DNA of 5,152 nucleotides, taken from positions 1 through 5,152 of the forward strand of contig JAPHUG010000241.1 of assembly GCA_026197195.1 (NCBI GenBank), read 5' to 3'. Source of the DNA: Sedimenticola sp. (GTDB lineage Bacteria > Pseudomonadota > Gammaproteobacteria > Chromatiales > Chromatiaceae). Shown piece after piece: positions 1 to 4,819 of this stretch. The notes beneath the pieces were generated by a model. It ran no database searches. It saw only the letters and a program-made list of their open reading frames with translations, and had not been told where the DNA came from. A program made the translations under genes and the position numbers. Position 1 is the first letter of the stretch. Each line of letters opens with the position of its first letter.

Positions 1-2
1 AG

Positions 3-638
3 GCGACCGGGCACCAATCCCACTCAAGCATACTGGATGCCGCTGAAACGCATGTCCTGGATTCACTTGATGACACCAGGGGTATCACCGCCGTTCCAGG
101 CCGTCTCGACAGTCGCCTGCGTCTGGCACAGTGCGACCAGGCACTTGAGAGCTTTACCCCCTATCACCGAAAAAACAGCGCCAAGGTAACGGTCGGCATT
201 CGTTGCAATGGCAGTCACAGATGGACACTTTATGTACCGGTAAGCCTTACTATTGAGAAGGCCGTATTGGTAGCCAGCCGAGAGTTGAGCCGAGGCACCA
301 TTCTGACAGCCGCCGATTTTAAGACGGAAATTCGTGATGTTGCCCGACTCCACAGAGGCTATCTCACAACAGAGCAACAGGTGATAGGCAAGAAATTGAA
401 GCGCACCGTTCACAGTGACAATGTCCTGACCCCCTCACAACTAACCATTCAGCATGCCGTTAAGAAAGGCAGTCAGGTCATCATTCTTGCCAATATTGGC
501 TCCTTGCAGGTACGCATGCAGGGTAAAGCCCTTGGTAATGGTGCTATCGGTGAACGCATTAAAGTAGAGAACAGCAGCTCCAGTCGGCGCATCGAGGTCA
601 CTGTTATCTCACCTGGTATTGTCCAGGCCGCCACCTGA
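3..638 (+). CDS. flgA: Flagellar basal body P-ring formation chaperone FlgA (5' end missing)
   Basis: FlgA is a periplasmic chaperone that assists assembly of FlgI into the flagellar P ring. The frame is open from the window edge to a TGA at 636-638, giving 211 visible residues. Full-length family members run roughly 220-240, so mainly the signal peptide and first residues should be missing. Visible family features, in order: a PGRLDSRLRLAQCDQALE stretch encoded at about 90-155; the TVGIRCNG...WTLYVPV segment at about 190-242; and a SAF-like domain starting ASRELSRGTILTAADF at about 273-320. This is followed by GYLTTEQQVIGKKLKR and a C-terminal QVRMQGKALGNGAIGERI block at about 507-560, typical of the FlgA C-terminus. 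An internal TTG at 267 could be taken for a start, but the homologous sequence continues far upstream of it, so it is not the real start. The gene is followed by flgM and flgN, the order seen in many gammaproteobacteria. Confidence 0.95.
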   Translation, partial: ATGHQSHSSILDAAETHVLDSLDDTRGITAVPGRLDSRLRLAQCDQALESFTPYHRKNSAKVTVGIRCNGSHRWTLYVPVSLTIEKAVLVASRELSRGTILTAADFKTEIRDVARLHRGYLTTEQQVIGKKLKRTVHSDNVLTPSQLTIQHAVKKGSQVIILANIGSLQVRMQGKALGNGAIGERIKVENSSSSRRIEVTVISPGIVQAAT

Positions 639-702
639 ATTGGGGTGTCCAGAAGTGTGAACGGCCTCGGCTTTTGCCACATCAGAAGTCCATCTGTCCT
701 AT

Positions 703-729
703 TAAAGGTTGCAGCTGGATGGCCGATAC
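703..729 (+). promoter_or_regulatory. Sigma-28 (FliA) promoter of flgMN
   Basis: A -35 element TAAAGGTT (703-710) is followed by a spacer of exactly 11 bp (711-721) and a -10 element GCCGATAC (722-729). The enterobacterial FliA consensus is TAAAGTTT-N11-GCCGATAA, so each box differs at one position and the spacing is exact. Transcription should start near 735-738, leaving a leader of about 22-25 nt before the flgM ATG. It lies in the 121-bp gap after flgA, so flgM and flgN can be made as class 3 genes independently of flgA read-through. This fits the known feedback loop in which FliA drives production of its own inhibitor FlgM. The motif is seen directly; activity is inferred. Confidence 0.85.
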
Positions 730-759
730 GCTGATGGGAACTTTTTATAAGGTGATGTA

Positions 760-1092
760 ATGAGCATGAAGATTAAAGGTTCGTCAGGACACTCCATAAG
801 CACGGGTGACAGTGGACAAACCAGGGCAACAGAAAAACCGCAAACGGGAGGCGCTGCCTCTGCGGGAAAAGCCAGCGCTTCCGGTAATGACACCGTCAGT
901 ATAACGGTGTCGGCGACAAGACTGCGGGAGCTTGAAGCGCAGATCGCCAGTCTGCCGATAGCAGACACACAACATATATCAGATATTCAACGCTCACTGG
1001 CCTCCGGCAATTTTGTTTTTGAACCGGAAGAGGCCGCTGAAAACCTGCTAACTCAAGAACGCGAGTTTGCGAAAATGGATAAGAAGGAGTAA
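760..1092 (+). CDS. flgM: Anti-sigma-28 factor FlgM
   Basis: FlgM binds FliA (sigma-28) in the cytoplasm and holds late flagellar genes off until the hook is complete. It is then exported through the flagellar type III apparatus. The 110-residue product has a low-complexity N-terminal half (about 8-45) rich in Gly, Ser, Ala and Thr, as expected for the disordered export-competent region. A helical C-terminal half follows: SITVSATRLRELEAQIAS (47-64), then ISDIQRSLASGNFVFEPEEAAENLL (73-97), which matches the sigma-binding pattern of the family (I..I...L..G.......AE.LL). About 13 charged residues follow the conserved LL, making it slightly longer than the 97-residue E. coli protein. The ATG at 760 has AAGG at 749-752 at good spacing; a second ATG at 766 is possible but less favoured. 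It is separated from flgN by 3 bp, so the two are surely co-transcribed. Confidence 0.93.
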   Translation: MSMKIKGSSGHSISTGDSGQTRATEKPQTGGAASAGKASASGNDTVSITVSATRLRELEAQIASLPIADTQHISDIQRSLASGNFVFEPEEAAENLLTQEREFAKMDKKE

Positions 1093-1095
1093 CCG

Positions 1096-1581
1096 ATGAA
1101 ACTGACGGCTGAATTACAGAGTCAACTCGAGCATCTGCTACAGGCAGAACAGATCTGTGCAGACGCCCTTCTGGAGATTGTGGCGCGGGAAAACAGCGCA
1201 CTGAGAGCCAACGATGTTGAACAGATTCAGGCCATCAGCAATGAGAAAAAGAGCGGCATGCGTCAGATGTGGGATTGCATGCAGCAGCGGGACAAGTGGC
1301 TGTCACAACAGAATTTGGCGACAGGTTCAGCTGGCACCATCAACCTGATAAAGCAAAACCCCAGTATCCGATCTGCCAAACTATGGGAAAGACTGAGCCA
1401 AACAGCCATCAAGCTACATGAGCAGAACGAGATCAATGGCGGTATCGTGGCACTCAGCCAGCGCCATAATAAACAGGCACTGGATATACTCTGTGGACGC
1501 ACCAGCAATGTCGGCAGCACCTATGGATCAAAAGGAGAGCAATACAAGGCTCACTCTGGACACTCACTCGCAAAGGCTTGA
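1096..1581 (+). CDS. flgN: Flagella synthesis chaperone FlgN
   Basis: FlgN is the cytoplasmic export chaperone for the hook-filament junction proteins FlgK and FlgL. The 161-residue product is almost entirely helical with heptad-like spacing (residues 1-60 and 85-135). It ends with the family's C-terminal pattern: NGGIVALSQRHNKQALDIL (114-132), then STYGSKGEQY (141-150), then SLAKA at the very end. This resembles the usual N..i..L..rh...AL..L....YG.dG arrangement. A strong Shine-Dalgarno AAGGAG (1084-1089) overlaps the flgM stop and sits 6 bp before the ATG, which fixes the start. It is the last flagellar gene here. No flgZ/ycgR-type PilZ gene follows, although that neighbour is common in pseudomonads; instead the next gene is convergent, with its stop 5 bp away. 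Confidence 0.9.
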   Translation: MKLTAELQSQLEHLLQAEQICADALLEIVARENSALRANDVEQIQAISNEKKSGMRQMWDCMQQRDKWLSQQNLATGSAGTINLIKQNPSIRSAKLWERLSQTAIKLHEQNEINGGIVALSQRHNKQALDILCGRTSNVGSTYGSKGEQYKAHSGHSLAKA

Positions 1582-1586
1582 TCGGC

Positions 1587-2207
1587 CTATGACGGTTTTC
1601 GACCGAACTCCTGATAGCGGAGTAAATCCTCTACTCTATCCACATCCCAGAGTGGATCCAGTTCGCGCCAAGACCAATCCAGCGAACTGAGACGCTGACG
1701 GGTTAAACGACAAACCAGATCGGTTCCCCAGGGAATATGCTCAAAAAGCGTTGCCGCATAATGCCGAAAACCAAGCAGCACGTAGCCACCATCTTCTGCT
1801 GGCCCCAATGCCGCGTCCGCCCCTTCATCCAACCAACTCAGTGCCTGTTCAAGATGCGCTCGCTCAAGAACAGGACAATCACCGCCGATCAGTAACACAC
1901 TTCGAGCCTCTTTCAACGCATGTCTGGCAGCGTCGGCCATGCGCTCCCCCAGATCACCTTGTGATTGCTGATGCAGTGTTGTTGAAGATGCCTCCGCCGC
2001 CCGACGAAACAGGGGATGTCGTGTATCAGGCGCGCACCAGAGTTGTAGCGGCGCCAATCCAGACAAGCGCTCAAGCACACCCTTCAAGAGTTCCGCATAG
2101 AGATGGGCCGCCTGCTGAGGGCCAATGGCAGGAATCAGGCGCGTCTTTACCTGCCCTGGCTCAGGCGCCTTGGCAAAGAGCAGAATCCGGCTATCAGGAA
2201 ATTGCAT
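1587..2207 (-). CDS. CofC/MobA-like transferase, rSAM/selenodomain-associated type 1 (TIGR04282 family)
   Basis: A 206-residue cytosolic protein with a GT-A/nucleotidyltransferase-like fold, related to CofC (2-phospho-L-lactate guanylyltransferase) and MobA. Seen in order: ILLFAKAPEPGQVKTRL (8-24), the nucleotide-binding N-terminal loop of the family; QGDLGERM (83-90); VLLIGGDCPVL (104-114), where GGDCP replaces the commoner GSDCP; GPAEDGGYVLLG (135-146); IPWGTDLV (158-165); and DPLWDVDRVEDL (184-195), the DVD...DL terminus. Length is normal for the family. The ATG at 2207-2205 overlaps the stop of the upstream glycosyltransferase by one base (TAATG). No Shine-Dalgarno is visible, so translation probably depends on coupling. 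Family members are typically found beside the TIGR04283 and ArsS-like genes, as here. The exact substrate is unknown; transfer or activation of a nucleotide-sugar-like group in the same pathway is an inference. Confidence 0.88.
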   Translation of the reverse strand: MQFPDSRILLFAKAPEPGQVKTRLIPAIGPQQAAHLYAELLKGVLERLSGLAPLQLWCAPDTRHPLFRRAAEASSTTLHQQSQGDLGERMADAARHALKEARSVLLIGGDCPVLERAHLEQALSWLDEGADAALGPAEDGGYVLLGFRHYAATLFEHIPWGTDLVCRLTRQRLSSLDWSWRELDPLWDVDRVEDLLRYQEFGRKPS

Positions 2208-2890
2208 TATCGATAGCGCCGGGCTAGCTGATTAGCATCCACACCGAAGAAGAATGCCAGGCGCAAACGCCACATAAGCAATACGGTGCGAACAATACCC
2301 ACCTGCTCCCAACGCCGACTGGACGTGATCAGCCGCTCTCTCAAGGCGAGAGGACGAGCATGTTTTTTTCTGAGCAAAGTGCTGAGCTGTATGTCTTCCA
2401 TCAATGGAAGATCCGGGAAACCGCCCACCTGTTGAAACAGTGATTTCTTGATGAACACCCCTTGGTCACCCGTGACGATACCCGTCAACCTTGAACGCCA
2501 ATTCATCATGAACTCAATAACGCGCAGCAACTTCTGACTGCCGGAAAGGGTCACATCAAATCGCCCCCATGATGCAGATGAGTCAACCAATGCATTGAGG
2601 AGAAGCGCTGGGTATTCATCCTTCACACCACTATCCGCATGCAGAAACCACAACACATCCCCCTTGGCCACCAGGGCACCCGCATTCATCTGACAGGCAC
2701 GACCAGGTGTAGTGACCAGCACCTCGTCAACCAGTGAGCCAACAACCTGCACGGTACTGTCCTTACTCCCGCCATCCACCACAACCAACTCAACACCCCT
2801 TTCACGGGCGGACTGGAGTGACAAAAGGAGCGGCCGAATGACCGCTTCTTCATTAAGACAAGGTATTATGATCGACAGCTTGGATAACAT
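2207..2890 (-). CDS. GT2-type glycosyltransferase, rSAM/selenodomain-associated type 2 (TIGR04283 family)
   Basis: A 227-residue family 2 (GT-A fold) glycosyltransferase. Visible motifs: LSIIIPCLNEE (5-15), the first beta strand and nucleotide-binding start; VVVDGGSKDST (36-46) with Asp39; GRACQMNAGA (63-72); WFLHADS (81-87), the DXD-like metal site centred on Asp86; the GDQGVFI acceptor-side motif (141-147); PLMEDIQLS (162-170) with the candidate catalytic Glu165-Asp166; and SRRWEQ (191-196). The C-terminal 201-218 stretch is hydrophobic/basic and may associate with the membrane, but no full transmembrane helix is evident. I chose ATG 2890 over the in-frame GTG at 2893, because the ATG makes a TGATG overlap with the stop of the radical SAM gene upstream. 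A clear Shine-Dalgarno is lacking. The acceptor is unknown; its partnership with the radical SAM enzyme is inferred from gene order. Confidence 0.9.
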   Translation of the reverse strand: MLSKLSIIIPCLNEEAVIRPLLLSLQSARERGVELVVVDGGSKDSTVQVVGSLVDEVLVTTPGRACQMNAGALVAKGDVLWFLHADSGVKDEYPALLLNALVDSSASWGRFDVTLSGSQKLLRVIEFMMNWRSRLTGIVTGDQGVFIKKSLFQQVGGFPDLPLMEDIQLSTLLRKKHARPLALRERLITSSRRWEQVGIVRTVLLMWRLRLAFFFGVDANQLARRYR

Positions 2891-3855
2891 CACTCACTCA
2901 ACGCACCACCGCAACTACTCCCCTGACCGGCAGTGCAACCATAACAGTGCTCGGCAATTCTGATGCCCCGCCCATCGAGTGTCGAGGTCATGATGTCAGT
3001 GATATGGGTTTTAGCCTCTGCACCATTAGCAATCGGCATATCAAGCATTTGGTTAAAATCACAGTCATAGATGAAACCCTGCCAGTCAACACTCAGCAGG
3101 TTACGACACATAACCGTCTTTAGATTGTCGCTACTGTAGGCACTTTTCAACAGTGTCATATAACCACTGAATTCGCCTTTCGATAAAAGCGTACTGCCAA
3201 AACGACTGATGGGCATATTCGTAATGGTAAAAAGCTGGTTAAACTCGATGCCATGATCCTCCATCAGCCGCTTTTTATAATCGGCCTCCAGTATATTTTG
3301 TGCTGGAGGTAAAGCAGGGCCCAAGGGGTTGTAAACCAGATTAAGGATTAATCCACTCCCCTCTTTTCCGTAACCAAAGGTATTCAGAAGCTTCAGCCCA
3401 CGCACACTCGCATCATAGACACCCTTACCGCGCTGCTCATCAACATTCTCCTGAAGATAACAAGGCAGCGACGCCACAACATCAACAGACTGTTCAGCGA
3501 GGAAAGCGGCCAACTGCTCCTGTCCCGGCTCCTCCAGTATCGACAGATTACATCGATCCAGCACCGTCACACCCAGTTCACGGGCTGCTTTTACCAAATA
3601 GTAAAAATGCTCATTGAGTTCAGGGGCGCCGCCTGTAAGATCGATTGTCTTTATCTTTTGCTTCTGGATAAACATCAGCACCTGATCAATCGTCTCTTTA
3701 TCCATCATCTCGGTTCGCGTTGGTCCGGCATTGACATGGCAATGCTTGCAGGTCTGATTGCAACGATAACCCAGATTGATCTGCACCGTTTCCAATCGGC
3801 CTCGTGTAATGGCAGGAAAGGTGGTGGGTGAAAGAAGATGAACGGTATCCAACAT
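2890..3855 (-). CDS. arsS: ArsS-like radical SAM/Cys-rich domain protein (arsenosugar biosynthesis type, TIGR04167 family)
   Basis: A 321-residue radical SAM enzyme. The [4Fe-4S]/SAM motif CxxxCxxC is at Cys32, Cys36 and Cys39, followed by the SAM-contact segment DLTGGAPEL (72-80). The middle carries strongly family-like blocks: VVASLPCYLQENVDEQRGKGVYDAS (126-150), LVYNPLGPALPP (173-184), FNQLFTITNMPISRFG (205-220). The C-terminal Cys-rich (DUF3641-like) domain has VMCRNLLSV (248-256), YDCDFNQML (263-271) and HCYGCTAGQGSSCGG (303-317). These cysteines could bind an auxiliary cluster. Some relatives carry selenocysteine in this domain; all positions here are ordinary Cys. Characterised ArsS joins a methylated arsenic compound to the 5'-deoxyadenosyl group of SAM, an early arsenosugar step. 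No arsM lies in the window, so the substrate here is inferred from family only. A GAGG (3864-3867 on the minus strand) lies 8 nt before the ATG. It is the first gene of the operon. Confidence 0.9.
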   Translation of the reverse strand: MLDTVHLLSPTTFPAITRGRLETVQINLGYRCNQTCKHCHVNAGPTRTEMMDKETIDQVLMFIQKQKIKTIDLTGGAPELNEHFYYLVKAARELGVTVLDRCNLSILEEPGQEQLAAFLAEQSVDVVASLPCYLQENVDEQRGKGVYDASVRGLKLLNTFGYGKEGSGLILNLVYNPLGPALPPAQNILEADYKKRLMEDHGIEFNQLFTITNMPISRFGSTLLSKGEFSGYMTLLKSAYSSDNLKTVMCRNLLSVDWQGFIYDCDFNQMLDMPIANGAEAKTHITDIMTSTLDGRGIRIAEHCYGCTAGQGSSCGGALSE

Positions 3856-3915
3856 AGCTTAAGCCTCATACAACTGTGTGTTCATTATGCCGCCTGAACG
3901 ATGAGCTGCCCAGAA

Positions 3916-3949
3916 GTTATAAATAGCAGGGTGGCTTGCAAACAGTAAA
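3916..3949 (-). promoter_or_regulatory. Possible promoter of the arsS operon
   Basis: On the minus strand upstream of the radical SAM gene a TATAAC hexamer (plus-strand 3916-3921) matches the sigma-70 -10 consensus at five of six positions. No well-placed -35 accompanies it: the TTGCAA at 3936-3941 is too close (14 bp) and the TTTACT at 3944-3949 is too far for this -10. The same 157-bp gap (3856-4012) holds the divergent tRNA promoter. This is the best candidate I see, but it is weak and could be wrong; an activator-dependent promoter would also fit the poor -35. Confidence 0.25.
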
Positions 3950-3950
3950 G

Positions 3951-3989
3951 TTGCCAACTGCCCCGATGAAAATGCTAAAATGCCGGCCG
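3951..3989 (+). promoter_or_regulatory. Probable promoter of tRNA-Arg
   Basis: TTGCCA (3951-3956) serves as a -35 with five of six consensus bases. TAAAAT (3976-3981) is the -10, and it is preceded by TGC, giving an extended -10 (TGCTAAAAT). The spacer is 19 bp, longer than ideal, but the extended -10 can compensate. The stretch after the -10 is GC-only, GCCGGCCG (3982-3989). Such discriminators are typical of stable RNA promoters under stringent control. Transcription would begin around 3988-3990, about 24 nt before the mature tRNA. Confidence 0.6.
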
Positions 3990-4012
3990 ACAAGTTTAGA
4001 CAGGCTTGACAA

Positions 4013-4089
4013 GCCCCCGTAGCTCAGCTGGATAGAGCGTCCCCCTCCTAAGGGGAAGGTCACACGTTCGAATCGTGTCGGGGGCGCCA
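4013..4089 (+). tRNA. tRNA-Arg, anticodon CCT (decodes AGG)
   Basis: A complete cloverleaf can be drawn. The acceptor stem GCCCCCG (4013-4019) pairs with CGGGGGC (4079-4085). The D arm is GCTC (4022-4025) with GAGC (4035-4038). The anticodon stem TCCCC (4040-4044) pairs with GGGGA (4052-4056) around loop CTCCTAA, with CCT at 4047-4049 after the invariant T. A five-base variable loop AGGTC follows, then T arm ACACG / CGTGT around TTCGAAT (4067-4073). Discriminator G is 4086 and the CCA end is encoded (4087-4089). All stems are fully Watson-Crick. The product reads the rare Arg codon AGG. tRNA-Arg(CCU) genes are frequent integration sites, but no integrase or duplicated 3' end is visible here. 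Confidence 0.97.
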
Positions 4090-4209
4090 TCATCGATCGC
4101 ATTCCACATAGACGACCGGATAACAAGAGAGGTTATTTCAGGATGGGGCGTCTGGAGCGGTCCACTCCATTATTGTTCACGTCAGCGTCATACTCAGGCT
4201 AATACAGAT
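4090..4209. other. Short convergent gap after the tRNA, with weak hairpins
   Basis: This 120-bp gap separates the tRNA 3' end from the stop of the convergent small gene. It has two weak dyads. One is ATAAC/GTTAT (4120-4124 and 4132-4136), which extends by two G-U pairs and runs into TTT. The other is TGGAG/CTCCA (4153-4157 and 4165-4169), followed by TTATT. Either might end the tRNA transcript, but neither has the GC-rich stem and T run of a good intrinsic terminator. No coding region is supported, and no repeat of the tRNA 3' end occurs. Confidence 0.35.
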
Positions 4210-4554
4210 TCAGCCTTCCGACTCTTGCTTCCTGGCTGCATCCTCAGCCTCTGCAAAGACCTGATTGAGGGGGGAAGAACCAGACTCTTCACAGACTTCG
4301 ATGCCAGGCACGGCCTCGGTACTGCTGGTGGCAGCTGTAGGTTTTATGACGGGCCTGGCCTGTAAACGACCTAAGATCTCTTTCAGAACACGCTCCAACT
4401 CAGAATAGGCCCGATACTGAGCAAGCTGATAATAACTCTCCTTATGCTGGCCGAGCATAGCCAGTCGGGCATCAAAATAAGCAACATCCGCCTCCAGCGA
4501 ACTGACCGAAAGGCGCGCCCATTTTTTTTTCTCATTTTTTCCCGAATGCGGCAT
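4210..4554 (-). CDS. Unrecognised 114-residue small protein, divergent from sucA
   Basis: I do not recognise a named family. The product has a basic, lysine-rich start (KNEKKKWAR, 6-14), then a strongly helical, heptad-compatible middle with many Leu, Tyr and Ala residues (about 18-66). A Pro/Thr/Ser-rich linker follows (about 68-85), then an acidic tail (about 86-114). There is no signal peptide, no membrane segment and no metal motif; the single Cys is residue 88. It is probably a soluble cytoplasmic protein, perhaps a partner of a nucleic acid or another protein given its charge split, but that is inference. The ATG at 4554 lacks a clear Shine-Dalgarno, so the start is uncertain. A run of nine A residues encodes Lys9-Lys11. 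Support for it being real: composition unlike a shadow frame, no competing gene on either strand, and sensible placement between a tRNA and a divergent operon. Confidence 0.68.
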   Translation of the reverse strand: MPHSGKNEKKKWARLSVSSLEADVAYFDARLAMLGQHKESYYQLAQYRAYSELERVLKEILGRLQARPVIKPTAATSSTEAVPGIEVCEESGSSPLNQVFAEAEDAARKQESEG

Positions 4555-4741
4555 AAAGTAGCTTGTTTAGAATTTGGATCAGAGGTTTTTCTGATGCTCA
4601 GATGAAGTATAGCGCTGCACGGAGACAAAAACCCTAACTCCATGAATAAGTGTGATTTAGTTCAATCTACCCGGATCGGCTCAATTGTGCGATTGCACAA
4701 AATTTCGCTTTTTTTTGGATATTCGTACTAATCACACAAAA

Positions 4742-4758
4742 ACACTTTAAAAAAGTGT
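4742..4758. repeat. Perfect 7-bp inverted repeat overlapping the sucA promoter
   Basis: ACACTTT (4742-4748) and AAAGTGT (4752-4758) are exact reverse complements around AAA. The dyad covers the place where the -35 of the candidate sucA promoter would lie (TTTAAA, 4746-4751). It lacks a downstream T run, so an operator fits better than a terminator. Confidence 0.5.
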
Positions 4759-4773
4759 CTCGTATGCTACTAT
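4746..4773 (+). promoter_or_regulatory. Candidate sucA promoter with extended -10
   Basis: TGCTACTAT (4765-4773) is an extended -10, in which TACTAT matches four of six consensus bases. A poor -35, TTTAAA (4746-4751), lies 16 bp upstream inside an inverted repeat. Transcription would begin near 4780, about 40 nt before the sucA ATG. It is plausible but moderate; the weak hexamers suggest control by a bound protein. Confidence 0.4.
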
Positions 4774-4819
4774 CCCCCTAATCGCTCTCCCAACCACAAA
4801 TAATAGGCCGATCATCCAA

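Larger units (their letters stand above)
4555..4819. promoter_or_regulatory. Divergent regulatory region between the small gene and sucA
   Basis: This 265-bp AT-richer gap has no supportable coding sequence and must hold both start sites. On the minus strand a TATACT (plus 4606-4611) is a good -10 for the small gene, without a convincing -35. Toward sucA there is a 6-bp dyad TTGTGCGATTGCACAA (4685-4700), a T8 tract near 4709-4716, a second perfect dyad (4742-4758) and an extended -10 (4765-4773). A motif close to TTGTGYGATT appears three times: 4650-4657 (plus, core GTGTGATT), 4685-4694 (plus) and 4730-4739 (minus). The motifs are seen directly; their regulatory role is inferred. Confidence 0.5.

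Noticed and set aside
124..140. TGGCAC resembling a sigma-54 -24 element
   Set aside because: No GC/TTGC -12 element at the required spacing, and it lies inside flgA coding sequence.
896..1201. 101-residue minus-strand ORF across the flgM-flgN junction
   Set aside because: It is antisense to two well-supported flagellar genes with their own ribosome sites.
1751..2227. 158-residue plus-strand ORF opposite the CofC-like transferase
   Set aside because: It is Pro/His/Gln/Ala-rich with no domain, and lies entirely antisense to a gene with clear family motifs.
2866..2892. Possible selenocysteine read-through of the arsS TGA, which would add CYPSCRS before a TAA
   Set aside because: The family has selenocysteine members, but the TGA overlaps a good downstream ATG. 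The following bases are coding for the GT2 N-terminus and show no convincing SECIS hairpin, and the conserved Cys-rich domain is already complete before the stop.
3917..4126. 69-residue minus-strand ORF containing PTRFERVTFPLGGGRSIQLSYG
   Set aside because: It is the antisense translation of the tRNA-Arg gene. Look-alike peptides of this kind recur in databases as spurious proteins; the cloverleaf explains the sequence fully.
4075..4365. 96-residue plus-strand ORF starting within the tRNA
   Set aside because: It begins inside the tRNA T arm and runs antisense to the small protein; the composition is not protein-like.
4383..4643. 86-residue minus-strand ORF in another frame overlapping the small protein
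   Set aside because: Its sequence looks like a shadow frame (Ser/Ile/Leu/Arg-rich, no pattern). A frameshift fusion with the 114-residue frame via the A9 run is possible but nothing else supports it.
4685..4716. Dyad plus T8 tract read as an intrinsic terminator
   Set aside because: The T run begins 8 bp after the stem, the stem is short, and there is no plus-strand gene upstream whose transcript it would end; an operator is the simpler reading.
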